64,000 bases of DNA from assembly GCA_028280615.1 (NCBI GenBank), contig JANQLK010000018.1, positions 52,962 to 116,961 of the forward strand, in the 5' to 3' direction. Source of the DNA: Woeseiaceae bacterium. GTDB lineage: Bacteria > Pseudomonadota > Gammaproteobacteria > Steroidobacterales > Woeseiaceae. The position numbers were made by a program, and so were the translations under genes. Numbering within the stretch: position 1 is the first letter of the stretch; each line of letters starts with the position of its first letter. The notes beneath the pieces were generated by a model. That model was not told the origin of the DNA and ran no database searches. It saw only the letters and a program-made list of their open reading frames with translations. Of the stretch, positions 37,676 through 49,621 are shown in pieces.

Positions 37676-39094
37676 CTACAGCGCGGCCGATTTCAGCACC
37701 AGCATCTTGTCGACCTGCATGTCGTGCATCGTGTACGGGATGCCGCCGACGCCCAGGCCCGATTCCCGGAGTCCCGCGAACGGCATGACATCGTCGCGGA
37801 ACGCCGAATGATCGTTGACCATAACGGCCGATGCGTCCAGCGCCTTGTAAAGTCGCATCGCCGTGTCGATTTCGGCCGTGAACACGGCGGCCTGGAAGGC
37901 GACGGGCAGGGCATTCGCATGCCGGCAGGCCTCGTCGAGTGACTCGCAACCGTACACGCAGACGACGGGACCGAAGATCTCGAGCGTGCTGACCTTCGCG
38001 TCGGCCGGCGGATTCAAGAGCACGGTCGGTGCGTAGCAGTTGTTCGATAGCTTCTTGCCGCCCGTCACGAGCGTCGCACCCGCGGCCACGGCCTCGTCCA
38101 CCCATTCGGCCACGCGGTCGACCTCGCCTGAGCGGATCAGCGGGCCCACCTCGGTGCCGGCGTCCTCTGGCGGGCCGACCACGAGCTTGGAGGCCAGCGC
38201 CGCAAGCCGCTCGGCCACATCGCCGGCGTCGGCAGCCGGCGCGAACACGCGCTGTACGGACACGCACACCTGCCCGGCATGGTAGTAGCCGCCCTTGGCG
38301 ATTGCGGGCAGTGCGACGTCGGCATCGTACGGCGCGGCCAGCACGACCGGCGCCGCGCCGCCGTGCTCGAGGGCGGCGCGCGTGCCCGGCGCGAGTCTGG
38401 AACGCAGCATCCAGCCGACCCGGGCGCTGCCGATGAAGCTCATGAAAGCGACCCTCGGGTCCGTGACGAGCGCCTCGGCCGTCGCGTTGTCGGCCGTGAT
38501 GAGTACCTGGCACCAGGCCTCCGGCAGCCCGGCCTCGCGCAGGATCTTGACGAAGCGCACGCAGGACAGCGGCGTGTCGGCTGCGGGTTTGACGATGACC
38601 GGGCAGCCCGACGCGACCGCCGGACCGACCTGATGCACGATCAGGTTCAGCGGGTGGTTGAACGCGCTGACGGCCGCAACGACGCCAATCGGCTCCTTTT
38701 GCGTGAACGCCGTGCGATTGAGCGTCGCGGGTGTCGTGCCGATCGGGATGACCGAGCCCGGATCGCCGCGCAGCGTCTCGATGCAGAGTTTCACGCCGTC
38801 GATCGCGCGAATGACCTCGACCTTCGAATCGGTGTACGGCTTGCCGCCTTCGCCGGCCGCGAGCAGCGTCAGCTCCTCGACCTGGCCCTGCATGATCTCG
38901 GCGGCCCGGGCGAGGATTTCGACGCGCTCGGGAATCGTAAGCCAGCCGGCGCGGTCCCTGAACAGCGCGTACGCCGCCGCGAGCGCATCCTCGACGTGAC
39001 CCTGATCGGCCGTCGCCAGCCGCCCGAGCTCGCGGCCATCGTAGGGCGATGCGACGACGAGTTCGCCGGCCGCCGCGCGCTCGCTCTCGAGCAT
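37676..39094 (-). CDS. Aldehyde dehydrogenase family protein
   Basis: A 472-aa NAD(P)-dependent enzyme. It has the nucleotide-binding VIVKPAADTPLSCVRFV, the cysteine nucleophile in GGYYHAGQVCVSVQRVF, and the ThrLeuGluIlePheGlyPro-type EIFGPVVCVYG. The usual glutamate motif LELGGKSP reads LEHGGAAP here, a deviation that may affect specificity. The much longer track ORF continues out of frame into the next gene; the ATG at 39094 overlaps the upstream stop as TGATG. It is coupled to the ThDP enzyme, whose aldehyde product it may oxidise. Confidence 0.88.
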   Translation of the reverse strand: MLESERAAAGELVVASPYDGRELGRLATADQGHVEDALAAAYALFRDRAGWLTIPERVEILARAAEIMQGQVEELTLLAAGEGGKPYTDSKVEVIRAIDGVKLCIETLRGDPGSVIPIGTTPATLNRTAFTQKEPIGVVAAVSAFNHPLNLIVHQVGPAVASGCPVIVKPAADTPLSCVRFVKILREAGLPEAWCQVLITADNATAEALVTDPRVAFMSFIGSARVGWMLRSRLAPGTRAALEHGGAAPVVLAAPYDADVALPAIAKGGYYHAGQVCVSVQRVFAPAADAGDVAERLAALASKLVVGPPEDAGTEVGPLIRSGEVDRVAEWVDEAVAAGATLVTGGKKLSNNCYAPTVLLNPPADAKVSTLEIFGPVVCVYGCESLDEACRHANALPVAFQAAVFTAEIDTAMRLYKALDASAVMVNDHSAFRDDVMPFAGLRESGLGVGGIPYTMHDMQVDKMLVLKSAAL

Positions 39095-40746
39095 CAGATC
39101 GTGCACGTGATCTCTCCGAGTCTCTTCGTGAGCTTCGGGTTTTCGCGGTAATCGATCGGCACGACGACGAGGCTCGGGCCCTTCTCGTTGAACGCCGCCT
39201 CGAGCGTGCCGGCGAGATCGACGGCGTTGGCGACGTAGTGGCCGTGCCAGCCGAACGACTCGGCCAGCTTGAGCCAGTCGGGGTTTCCGAAGCTCAAGTC
39301 GGTGTGGCGGCCGAACTCCGAGTCCTGTTTCCAGGCGATCAGCCCGTAGCCGCCGTCCTCCCAGACCATGACGACGATGTCGCTCTCGAGGCGCCTGGCG
39401 GTCTCCATCTCCTGCACGTTCATCAGGAAGCCCGCGTCGCCGCAAATCGACAGGATGCGCCGCTCGGGGAACACGATGCTGGCCGCGACCGCGCCCGGCA
39501 GCGCGAAGCCCATCGAGCAGAAGCCGTTCGGGATCAGGCAGGTGTTGGGTTCGTGGCACTGGTAGTGGCGCGCGATCCACATCTTGTGCGCGCCAACGTC
39601 CGACAGCAGCACGTCGTGCGGCCCCATGACCTCGCGGGCGTCCCACAGCACCTTCTGCGGCCGGATCGAGCCCTCGGTGGCGTCGTCCTTGTGCTCGGCG
39701 AAGTCGGCCGCCATCTGTTCGCGGACCTTGCGCTGGAAAGAGAAGTCGTAGTCCGGTACGCCGTGCCGGTCAAAGCGCTCGTTCAGCATCCACAGCGCGT
39801 GCGCGAGGTCGCCGATCAGCTCCGCCTCGGGATGATAGTGTGCATCGATCTCGGCCGGCAGGAAGTCGGCGTGAACGATGCGCTTGTTGCGGTTCGCGTT
39901 CCAGAGCTGCGGGTGGTATTCGACCATGTCGAAGCCCAGTGTCAACACGAGGTCGGCGTCGTCGATCGCGAGCGCGACGCGGTCCTTGCTGCCGAGGCCG
40001 ATCGTGTACAGGCAGTAGTCGGCGTCCATGTCGACCGAACCCTTGGCCATGAACGTCGAGATGACGCCGATGCCGGTCTTTTCGCACAGCAGGCGAAGCT
40101 GCTTGCTCGCGCGCCGCCGGATCGTGCCGTTGCCCGCGAGGATCACGGGCCGCCTGGCGTCCTTCAGCATCTCGAACGCGCGATCGACGATCTTGTCGTC
40201 GGGCACCGAGCGGCGGAAGCGGCGCGGCGTCATGGGCATGCCGTCGATTTCCATGCCCGCGATGTCTTCGGGCAGTTCGATGTGCACGGCGCCGGGCTTC
40301 TCGGTGCGCGCGAGCCTGACGGCCTTGCGCACGATCTCGGGAATCGTCTTCGGGTTCAGGATCGTCGTTGCCCACTTCGTCACCGGCTTGAACATCTCGA
40401 CGACGTCCATGATCTGGTGCGACTCCTTGTGCAGCCGGTCGGTCGAGCCCTGGCCGGTCAGCACCAGCATCGGCGCGCGATCCATGTTCGAGTCAGCCAC
40501 GCCCGTGATCAGGTTGGTCGAGCCGGGCCCGAGCGTGCCGAGCGCGCCGGCGGGGTTGCCGGTCAGGCGGCCGTAGATCTCGGCCATGAACGCCGCGCCC
40601 TGCTCGTGGCGCGTCAGCACGAAGCGAATCTTGTCGGATTTCTCGAGCGCCATCATGAAGTCGGCGTTCTCTTCTCCGGGGACCCCGAAGATGTATTCGA
40701 TGCCTTCTTCCTCGAGGCACTGGACGAGCAGGTCGGATGCGTTCAT
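39094..40746 (-). CDS. Acetolactate synthase-like ThDP-dependent enzyme
   Basis: A 550-aa enzyme of the acetolactate synthase/pyruvate decarboxylase superfamily. The catalytic Glu lies in RHEQGAAFMAE, followed by GTLGPGSTNL. The ThDP-binding region reads CGDAGFLMNVQEMETARR then VVMVWEDGGYGLI. Compared with AlsS (GDGGFLMNVQDMETA and NDNAYG), GDG has become GDA and the Asn pair is replaced. It lacks a regulatory-subunit neighbour and is paired with an aldehyde dehydrogenase. It is therefore probably a catabolic 2-oxoacid enzyme, not the branched-chain biosynthetic synthase. The substrate is unknown. Confidence 0.85.
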   Translation of the reverse strand: MNASDLLVQCLEEEGIEYIFGVPGEENADFMMALEKSDKIRFVLTRHEQGAAFMAEIYGRLTGNPAGALGTLGPGSTNLITGVADSNMDRAPMLVLTGQGSTDRLHKESHQIMDVVEMFKPVTKWATTILNPKTIPEIVRKAVRLARTEKPGAVHIELPEDIAGMEIDGMPMTPRRFRRSVPDDKIVDRAFEMLKDARRPVILAGNGTIRRRASKQLRLLCEKTGIGVISTFMAKGSVDMDADYCLYTIGLGSKDRVALAIDDADLVLTLGFDMVEYHPQLWNANRNKRIVHADFLPAEIDAHYHPEAELIGDLAHALWMLNERFDRHGVPDYDFSFQRKVREQMAADFAEHKDDATEGSIRPQKVLWDAREVMGPHDVLLSDVGAHKMWIARHYQCHEPNTCLIPNGFCSMGFALPGAVAASIVFPERRILSICGDAGFLMNVQEMETARRLESDIVVMVWEDGGYGLIAWKQDSEFGRHTDLSFGNPDWLKLAESFGWHGHYVANAVDLAGTLEAAFNEKGPSLVVVPIDYRENPKLTKRLGEITCTI

Positions 40747-40937
40747 TTAGGGCAGGACTCCGTGGCTGGCGGTGTACGGGGCTCGGTACATCGGGACCCT
40801 GCGGCGGCCCCGAATATTTCCCGATCCTACCGGAATCGCGCGAACCTGATTGTCGTCGGGACCGCCTCTATGTGTTTTCCGGTATTCAGCCGCGGTCCGC
40901 GACGATCCACAATGGTGGGCCCCGAGGACACATCGCC

Positions 40938-41540
40938 ATGCGCCAAAGATTCCTGTTGCCGGCCGTCCTGCTGTTCGCGGCCTGTGCGAGCGAGACGCCC
41001 TACGACCCGCTGGACGACTACGAGGAGGTCGATGCCGTTACGATACTCGACGCGCCGAGCCCCTCGCCCGGCCGCTTCGCGCCGGGTGAGCGCGATGCCG
41101 TGGTGCGCGGCGAGTACCTGGTCGAACTGCTCGGCTGCGGAGCCTGCCACACACCGGGGGCGCTCGATGGCCAGCCGGACATGAGCCGATCGCTCGCCGG
41201 CTCCGGAACCGGAATAGCGTGGTCCAACCCGCTGGGCACCGAGCGGCCGGGCATCGTCTATCCACCGAACATTACGCCCGACGAAGACACCGGCATTGGC
41301 GGCTGGACCGACCGTCAGATCGCGGAAGCTATCCGCGCAGGTCTGGGGCGCCACGGCGGCCGCCGCATCATGACGATGCCGTGGCAGGGCTATGCGCGGC
41401 TGTCGGACGACGACGTCACCGCGATGGTCGCTTACCTGCGCACGCTCGATCCGGTTCGGCATCGGGTCCCGGCCCCCGTCGAGCCCGGTCAGGTGGCTCG
41501 CGATCCTTTCGTCTATTTCGGCGTCTACCGCCGACGCTGA
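40938..41540 (+). CDS. Cytochrome c lipoprotein
   Basis: A 200-aa protein. The start is ATG 40938, not the track's 40737. A lipobox signal (LLPAVLLFAACAS) and a single CGACH heme site (LLGCGACHTPGALDGQ) are followed by NITPDEDTGIGGWTDRQIAEAIR and later MTMPWQGYARLSDDDVTAMVAYL, with Met as likely axial ligand. This layout matches mono-heme cytochromes in alcohol-dehydrogenase-associated chains. It is divergent from the ThDP enzyme gene. It probably accepts electrons from a periplasmic dehydrogenase that is not in the window. Confidence 0.88.
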   Translation: MRQRFLLPAVLLFAACASETPYDPLDDYEEVDAVTILDAPSPSPGRFAPGERDAVVRGEYLVELLGCGACHTPGALDGQPDMSRSLAGSGTGIAWSNPLGTERPGIVYPPNITPDEDTGIGGWTDRQIAEAIRAGLGRHGGRRIMTMPWQGYARLSDDDVTAMVAYLRTLDPVRHRVPAPVEPGQVARDPFVYFGVYRRR

Positions 41541-41549
41541 TACAGGACA

Positions 41550-42170
41550 CTAGCGCCGGGTCAGGAGACGGTCGACATAGGCTAACGCGTCGTCCGAACC
41601 CGACTGTACGAGCCAGAAAAGCGCCTGTTTGCGGAGCTCCATCGTCCGGCGGCGATCCTCGAGCAGGGAGGTGAGCGCGTCGAACGCGGCGTCGCCGCCG
41701 TGCATCGGGATTGCCGCCAGGATCTCGGCGTTGTCGTGCCTGTCCCTGGAGATCCGCGCGCTGAGCCAGCGAACGCTGGCCTCGGATTCGACGCGACCGA
41801 GGTCGGCGATTTCGCTCGACGTGCTGACCGGGCATTCGGCGTTGAGGGCCCGGACGCGATCCGGCTTGCCGTCCCGCATGCGCACGTACACGCGTATCTC
41901 GTCGGAGTCCAGCACGCAGTCGCCGCCGATCGTATGGCCGCCGCGCTTGCCGTCCAGGTCACAGACGCGCCGGGTGACGGCCCGGCCGCCATGCCAGCCG
42001 TAGCAGCAGGTCCTGGCGCCCGTCGAGCTCGCGGCGGCCGTCCAGCTGTACCAGCCATCGATCCGCGGCACGTCCAGCGTACCGACCGGCCGGGCAGCCT
42101 CCTCTGCGACGGCAGGCCGCGCGATCGCGAGCAGCGCGGCCGCGAGCCACACGATCCGCCGCCGGCTCAC
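41550..42170 (-). CDS. Secreted protein with C-terminal HEAT-like region
   Basis: A 206-aa exported protein with signal peptide (WLAAALLAIARPAVAEE). A Cys-containing middle part (TCCYGW, CDLDG, DCVLDSDEIRVYVRM) is followed by ~80 helical residues ending RRTMELRKQALFWLVQSGSDDALAYVDRLL, a HEAT-like repeat. The GTG start at 42170 overlaps the stop of the upstream HEAT gene (GTGA). It is the last gene of a sigma/anti-sigma/HEAT operon. No family name can be assigned with confidence. Confidence 0.7.
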   Translation of the reverse strand: MSRRRIVWLAAALLAIARPAVAEEAARPVGTLDVPRIDGWYSWTAAASSTGARTCCYGWHGGRAVTRRVCDLDGKRGGHTIGGDCVLDSDEIRVYVRMRDGKPDRVRALNAECPVSTSSEIADLGRVESEASVRWLSARISRDRHDNAEILAAIPMHGGDAAFDALTSLLEDRRRTMELRKQALFWLVQSGSDDALAYVDRLLTRR

Positions 42171-43060
42171 CGCGTGCCGTCCAGCGCCGAGTCGATCAGG
42201 TCCCATACGGCCTCGGAGTCCATCATGACGAGGTACTCGAGGAGCTCGCGTTTCTCGGCGTCACTGTCCGAGGCCCGGTACAGCTCGAGCACGCCTTCGT
42301 CGTAGCCCGAGATCAACATGCCCTGCAGGGCCGCTTCGCGAATGTCGTCGGATGCGGCATTGCTGTAGATCTCCTTGAGCAGCGCATCGACTTCGGCGCC
42401 GCCGACGACACCGAGTGCCTCGATGGCCTGCTCCTGCAGCTCGGGGTTGCCCGTGTCCAGCGCAATCTCGCGCAGGCTGCCCGCGTCGCCCGAAATGATG
42501 TACGCCTCGATCAGGCTTTCGGACATGCCGCGCTGCTCGCGCAGCCGCCGGAGTTCGTCGTGCGCACCCATCGCAGCCAGCATCTCGACGGCGTCGCCGA
42601 ACGCATCCTCGGTCTCCGCGGCAACGGCGAGGTCGAACACGGATGCGGAATCGCCCGCGATCAGGTAGGCCTCGAGCACGGCGTTCTGAATCTCATCGTC
42701 GCCGTCGCCGTAGATCGGCTTGAGCCGGGCCAGCGCGTCCGGATTGCCGCCGATGCCGATCATGCGGATGGCCTCCTCGCGCAGCTCGCCCCGGCCCTCG
42801 ACGGCGACGCCCAGGACCAGCTCGGTCGCTTCGGGACTGTCCATCTGGCTCAACACGAACAGCGCGCGCTCCTTGACCTCGTCGGAGTGATTGCCCTTGA
42901 GAGCCTTCTCGGCAAGCGGTAGTGCGCGCGCCTCGGGCGCCGAGATCAGCGCCTCGAGCGCGGCGATCTTGAGCCGCTCGGCGTCGTTGTCCTGGCCGGC
43001 CGCGGGTGCGCCTTGCGCCAGTAGAATCGCGGTAATCGCGATAGTCATCAAGCGTTTCAT
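42167..43060 (-). CDS. Periplasmic HEAT-repeat protein
   Basis: A 297-aa exported protein. The signal peptide MKRLMTIAITAILLAQGAPAAGQ is followed by helical repeats of about 30-35 residues (SDEVKERALFVLSQMDSPEATELVLGVAV, ELREEAIRMIGIGGNPDALARL, ELQEQAIEALGVVGGAEVDALL). The track ORF of 503 aa includes 600 bp of antisense shadow; ATG 43060 overlaps the upstream stop as ATGA. HEAT proteins bind partners, so this could be the periplasmic sensor for the anti-sigma factor in the same operon. Confidence 0.85.
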   Translation of the reverse strand: MKRLMTIAITAILLAQGAPAAGQDNDAERLKIAALEALISAPEARALPLAEKALKGNHSDEVKERALFVLSQMDSPEATELVLGVAVEGRGELREEAIRMIGIGGNPDALARLKPIYGDGDDEIQNAVLEAYLIAGDSASVFDLAVAAETEDAFGDAVEMLAAMGAHDELRRLREQRGMSESLIEAYIISGDAGSLREIALDTGNPELQEQAIEALGVVGGAEVDALLKEIYSNAASDDIREAALQGMLISGYDEGVLELYRASDSDAEKRELLEYLVMMDSEAVWDLIDSALDGTR

Positions 43061-43818
43061 GTTCGTGTTTCCTCGAGCGACGTGCCTGCTTCGATAGATG
43101 GCGCCCGTGCGAGTTTGGTTAGCATGACGTCGAGTTCGAAGCTCAACTTGGCGAGCAGCGCCTCGGCTTCGTCGACGCCGAGTTCCTCGTCCGCAAGGCG
43201 GGCGAGGACCGGCTCGAATGCGCGCAGTACGCGCGCAAGCTCCGCCGCGCCGGCTCGTTCCGCGGCTTTCTCGTAAAGACGGTTTTGCGCGATCAGTTCG
43301 GCCACGAGCAGTATCCGGTCGGCGTCGGAGGCCACGTCGAGGCGGTCGAGTTCGCGCCGGCTGTCGCTGAAGTGGACGCGCACGCTGCGCGTGAAGCTCG
43401 ACGAGTCCGCGGCCGCGGTGACGTCGGTTGTTTCGGCGGGCGGGGCGACGGCCGAATCGTTGCCGCCCATCAGGACGCCAAGGCCCACGCCCACGGCGAG
43501 CGCCGCCGTGATCGCGGCGCCCCAGAAAAACGACGGCAGGTGCGTTCGTGTGCGGGCCGGCGGCTCCCGACCGGCCTCTCGAGCGGCAGCCCGGTCGATC
43601 GTGTCCACGAACCGGGCGCGCATGTCGGCCGGAATCGGCCTGGCGGGCTCGACGGCGATGGCATCGAGTTCGCCGCACAGCCGCCGGTAGCGCGCGGCGA
43701 GGTCCGGATCCGCGGCCAGGGCACCGGCCACCGTTTCGCGTTCCGCGGGCGTCAGGCCGTCATTGTAGAAATACAGCGTCAGTACGTCGTCGTCGATGTC
43801 TTTGCTGGGATGAATCAC
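43057..43818 (-). CDS. Membrane anti-sigma-factor-like protein
   Basis: A 253-aa protein. The N-terminal cytoplasmic part (DDVLTLYFYNDGLTPAERETVAGALAADPDLAARYRRLCGELD) has the layout of the anti-sigma region without a zinc-binding HxxxCxxC motif. One TM helix (WGAAITAALAVGVGLGVLM, about 98-118) is followed by a periplasmic helical C-terminus. It lies between an ECF sigma and HEAT genes, overlapping both by 4 bp. Function is inferred from operon order and topology. Confidence 0.75.
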   Translation of the reverse strand: MIHPSKDIDDDVLTLYFYNDGLTPAERETVAGALAADPDLAARYRRLCGELDAIAVEPARPIPADMRARFVDTIDRAAAREAGREPPARTRTHLPSFFWGAAITAALAVGVGLGVLMGGNDSAVAPPAETTDVTAAADSSSFTRSVRVHFSDSRRELDRLDVASDADRILLVAELIAQNRLYEKAAERAGAAELARVLRAFEPVLARLADEELGVDEAEALLAKLSFELDVMLTKLARAPSIEAGTSLEETRT

Positions 43819-44351
43819 TGGGCAATGCTCCTGAGCGCCGGCATGCGCTGCCTGAGTTTGCGGACCCCGCGGAACAGCGCCTGCTTCACGGTACCCACGG
43901 TGAGGTCGAGTTCATCGGCGATTTCCTTGAGCCGCCACTGCTCGATGTGCTTCAACACAAAGCAGCTGCGCTCGATGTCGCTCAGGCTCGCGAGCGAGGT
44001 GGCGAGGTCGGTTTCGAGTTCGTCTGCGAGGCGCTCGTCCTCCTGCGCCGCGGCCTCGTCGGTCACGTCGAAGTCGAGCGTATCGAACGCGCCGGGCCGC
44101 TGCTTGCGCAAAAGCTGCAGGGCGGCATTCACGGCGATGCGGTGAATCCAGGTATCCAGGCGCGATCCGCCCTTGAACTGGTCGCGTTTTTTCCAGGCCG
44201 AGAGCAGCGCCTCCTGAACGGCGTCCTCGGCCAGCGTGCGGTCGCGGGTGATGCGAACACACGCCGCCATCCAGCGGTCGGCCCGCGCCTCGATCGCCGC
44301 GCGAAAATCCGTCCGGGTCGGTACCCCGCCGCTGTGCATTTCCGCCGCCAT
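43815..44351 (-). CDS. ECF-type RNA polymerase sigma factor
   Basis: A 178-aa protein. Region 2 (LAEDAVQEALLSAWKKRDQFKGGSRLDTWIHRIAVNAALQLLRKQ) and region 4 (LSDIERSCFVLKHIEQWRLKEIADELDLTVGTVKQALFRGVRKLRQ) are complete. It is the size of a canonical group IV sigma factor. It heads an overlapping four-gene unit with an anti-sigma-like protein and two exported HEAT proteins. It probably responds to an envelope signal. Divergently, 99 bp away, lies a Tat-exported amidohydrolase. Confidence 0.92.
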   Translation of the reverse strand: MAAEMHSGGVPTRTDFRAAIEARADRWMAACVRITRDRTLAEDAVQEALLSAWKKRDQFKGGSRLDTWIHRIAVNAALQLLRKQRPGAFDTLDFDVTDEAAAQEDERLADELETDLATSLASLSDIERSCFVLKHIEQWRLKEIADELDLTVGTVKQALFRGVRKLRQRMPALRSIAQ

Positions 44352-44450
44352 CGTTACTTCGATGCCGCGAGCGCGGATTTGGTTGGCCCGCTCCCGGACG
44401 CCCTGTATCGTTGGCCGAGGTTCCCGGCGGCCCGAGGAGAGGAGAGTGAG

Positions 44451-45377
44451 ATGAAAACCCGTAGAGATTTCCTGAAACAGGGCGGCGCCGCCCTTGCAGG
44501 CAGCGGTTTGGGCGCCGGGGCCGCAAATGCGGCCGCGCAGGGGGCCGGCGACTCAGCCGGTTACAAGCGCTCCGGCCAGCTGGTCGTCGATTTCCGGATT
44601 CGTCCACCTTTCAAGGGTTTCCTGACGACGGCCAACTACAAGGGCGCTGATCCCCCTTCGATCGAGGCGTTCATGCGGGAGATGGACCAGGCCGGAATCG
44701 ACCGCGCCGTCATACTCGGGCGGCAGACGCCGCCGTCAATGCGCTACCGCGGCTCATGGGGACTGCCTTACGGTTCGGTGCCGAATGACGACATCGCCGA
44801 ACTCGTCGAACGCTACCCGGACCGCCTGCTTGCGTTCGCAGGCATCGACGGGGCCACGGGCGATGCCGCGCTGCTCGAGATCGAACGTTGCCGCAAGCTC
44901 GGATTCTCAGGCATCGCGCTCGACAACGGCTGGGGAGACCCGCCGCTCAACGACGACGACCCCTCGCTGTTTCCGATCTATGAAAAATGCCAGGCGGACA
45001 AGCTCGTCGTCGCCCTGACCAACAGCATCGCGGTCGGGCCGGACATGGACTACTGCAAGCCGATTCACGTTCAGCGACTGGGCAACCGGTTCCGCGAGCT
45101 CAAGATCGTCGTGCCCCACGCGTTCTGGCCCTGGGTGTCGCTGGCCTGCGCTGCCGCACTTCGGAACCCCAACCTGTTCCTGATTCCGGACTACTACATC
45201 GGCATGCCGGGCGCCACAGAGTACGTGGACTGGGCCAACGGCAGACTCTCGAAGCAGATACTCTTCGCCAGCAGCTATCCGGGCAGCGGCCTGGTAGAGG
45301 CCATCGAGACCTATGCAAAGCTCGGTTTCGCTTCCGACGACATACGCGGGCAGGTGATGGGCGCGAACGCGGCCGGA

Positions 45378-45392
<15 letters not shown>
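44451..45392 (+). CDS. Tat-exported amidohydrolase (PF04909-like)
   Basis: A 313-aa protein. A Tat signal (MKTRRDFLKQGGAAL, with RRDFLK) precedes an amidohydrolase-2-like TIM barrel (LVVDFRIRPP, then VILGRQTPPSMRYRG, FAGIDGATGDAALLEIERC, VVPHAFWPWV, ILFASSYPGSG). The N-terminal HxH pair of metal-dependent members is not seen (VVDFRIRPP instead of IDxHxH), so catalysis may be altered. The start at 44451 with a strong GGAGAGGAGAG region replaces the track's 43548. The 3' end overlaps the convergent large amidohydrolase by 15 bp. Confidence 0.83.
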
Positions 45393-48572
<3,180 letters not shown>

Positions 48573-48631
48573 GGCGGCCTCGTTGTTGTCGATGTTGTGA
48601 GGGGACCGTAGAGACAGAGGCCCGCGACCGA

Positions 48632-49525
48632 TCAGGTGTTCGATGCCTCGAAGATCGACGCGATCGATGCGTCTAGCGTCGCATTGAACTCGTCGTCCGA
48701 CTGCTGGGCGGACAGGCCCTCGGACAGCGCGCGCGAAAAGCTCGCCACCATGCCGTTGTTGCGGGCGAGGCGCGTATTCGCTTCCTCGCGCGTGTAGCCG
48801 CCCGACAGCGCAACCACGCGGGCGACGTTGCCGTGTGCAATGCAGTCCGCGTAGCGGTTGTCTTTCTCGGGAAGCGTGAGCTTCAGCATGACGGTCTCGC
48901 CGGTACCGAGCTCGTTCAGGTGCTGCATCAGGTGCGAGTACAGGATGTCCTCACACTCGGCCTTGGCCGGGCAGTGGATGTCGACTTCGGGCTCGATGAT
49001 CGGCACGAAACCGGCGTGGCAAATCTGCCGGCCGATATCGAACTGCTGCTTGACGTTGGCCTCGATGCCGGCCGGGTTGGCGTGCTTGATCACCGAGCGC
49101 ATCTTGGTGCCGAAGACGCCGGCCGCCTTGGCCTTGCCGAGCAGTTCGGCGAGGTCGGGCATGGGCTTCATGAGCTGCACGCCGAGCTCCTCGTTCGCGA
49201 GCCCCTTGTCGACCTTGAGAAACGGCACGATATTCTTCTGCTCCCAAAGGTAGGTCGCGGTCGGCGTGCCCTCGATCTCCCGGTCCATCGTGTTCTCGAA
49301 CAGGATGGCGCCGAGGATTCGATCGCCCGTGAAGGCCGGGCTCGTGATGATGCGGGTGCGCATGGCGTGCACGACGTCGAACATTTCGTCGTCGTTCGAC
49401 CAGGCGTCGTCCGAGACGCCGTACAGTGCCAGTGCCTTCGGCGTGCTGCCGCCGCTCTGGTCGAGCGCGGCGATGAAACCGGGGGCGTTCTTGATCTTCT
49501 CGAGCTGCTTATCGAATTGAGTCAC
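48632..49525 (-). CDS. Class I fructose-bisphosphate aldolase
   Basis: A 297-aa Schiff-base aldolase. The N-terminal FIAALDQSGGSTPKALALYGV, the substrate loop EGTPTATYLWEQKNIVPFLKVDKGLA, with the catalytic Lys in the LKLTLPEKDNRYAD region and VVALSGGYTREEAN, match the bacterial ~296-aa FdaB-type class I family. The GTG at 49525 with AGGA upstream fits family length better than the track's ATG-like start at 49576, which adds 17 residues. It acts in glycolysis and gluconeogenesis and stands alone between unrelated genes. Confidence 0.92.
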   Translation of the reverse strand: MTQFDKQLEKIKNAPGFIAALDQSGGSTPKALALYGVSDDAWSNDDEMFDVVHAMRTRIITSPAFTGDRILGAILFENTMDREIEGTPTATYLWEQKNIVPFLKVDKGLANEELGVQLMKPMPDLAELLGKAKAAGVFGTKMRSVIKHANPAGIEANVKQQFDIGRQICHAGFVPIIEPEVDIHCPAKAECEDILYSHLMQHLNELGTGETVMLKLTLPEKDNRYADCIAHGNVARVVALSGGYTREEANTRLARNNGMVASFSRALSEGLSAQQSDDEFNATLDASIASIFEASNT

Positions 49526-49621
49526 GTTCCTACTCGCTGTCTTTGGCCAGAATCCGGGAACCGGATTGTACAGCAAGCGGGAACCGGCGCGCGTGCCGGA
49601 GACTACCTATTTCGACTGGGA

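Noticed and set aside
39049-41184. 711-aa plus-strand ORF opposite the ThDP enzyme
   Set aside because: A shadow of the acetolactate-synthase-like gene; composition is antisense-like and no motifs are present.
44352-44450. GGAAC...CGTC pair as an ECF promoter before the sigma gene at 43815
   Set aside because: The spacing is about 19 bp rather than 16-17 and several similar pairs occur by chance in this GC-rich spacer.
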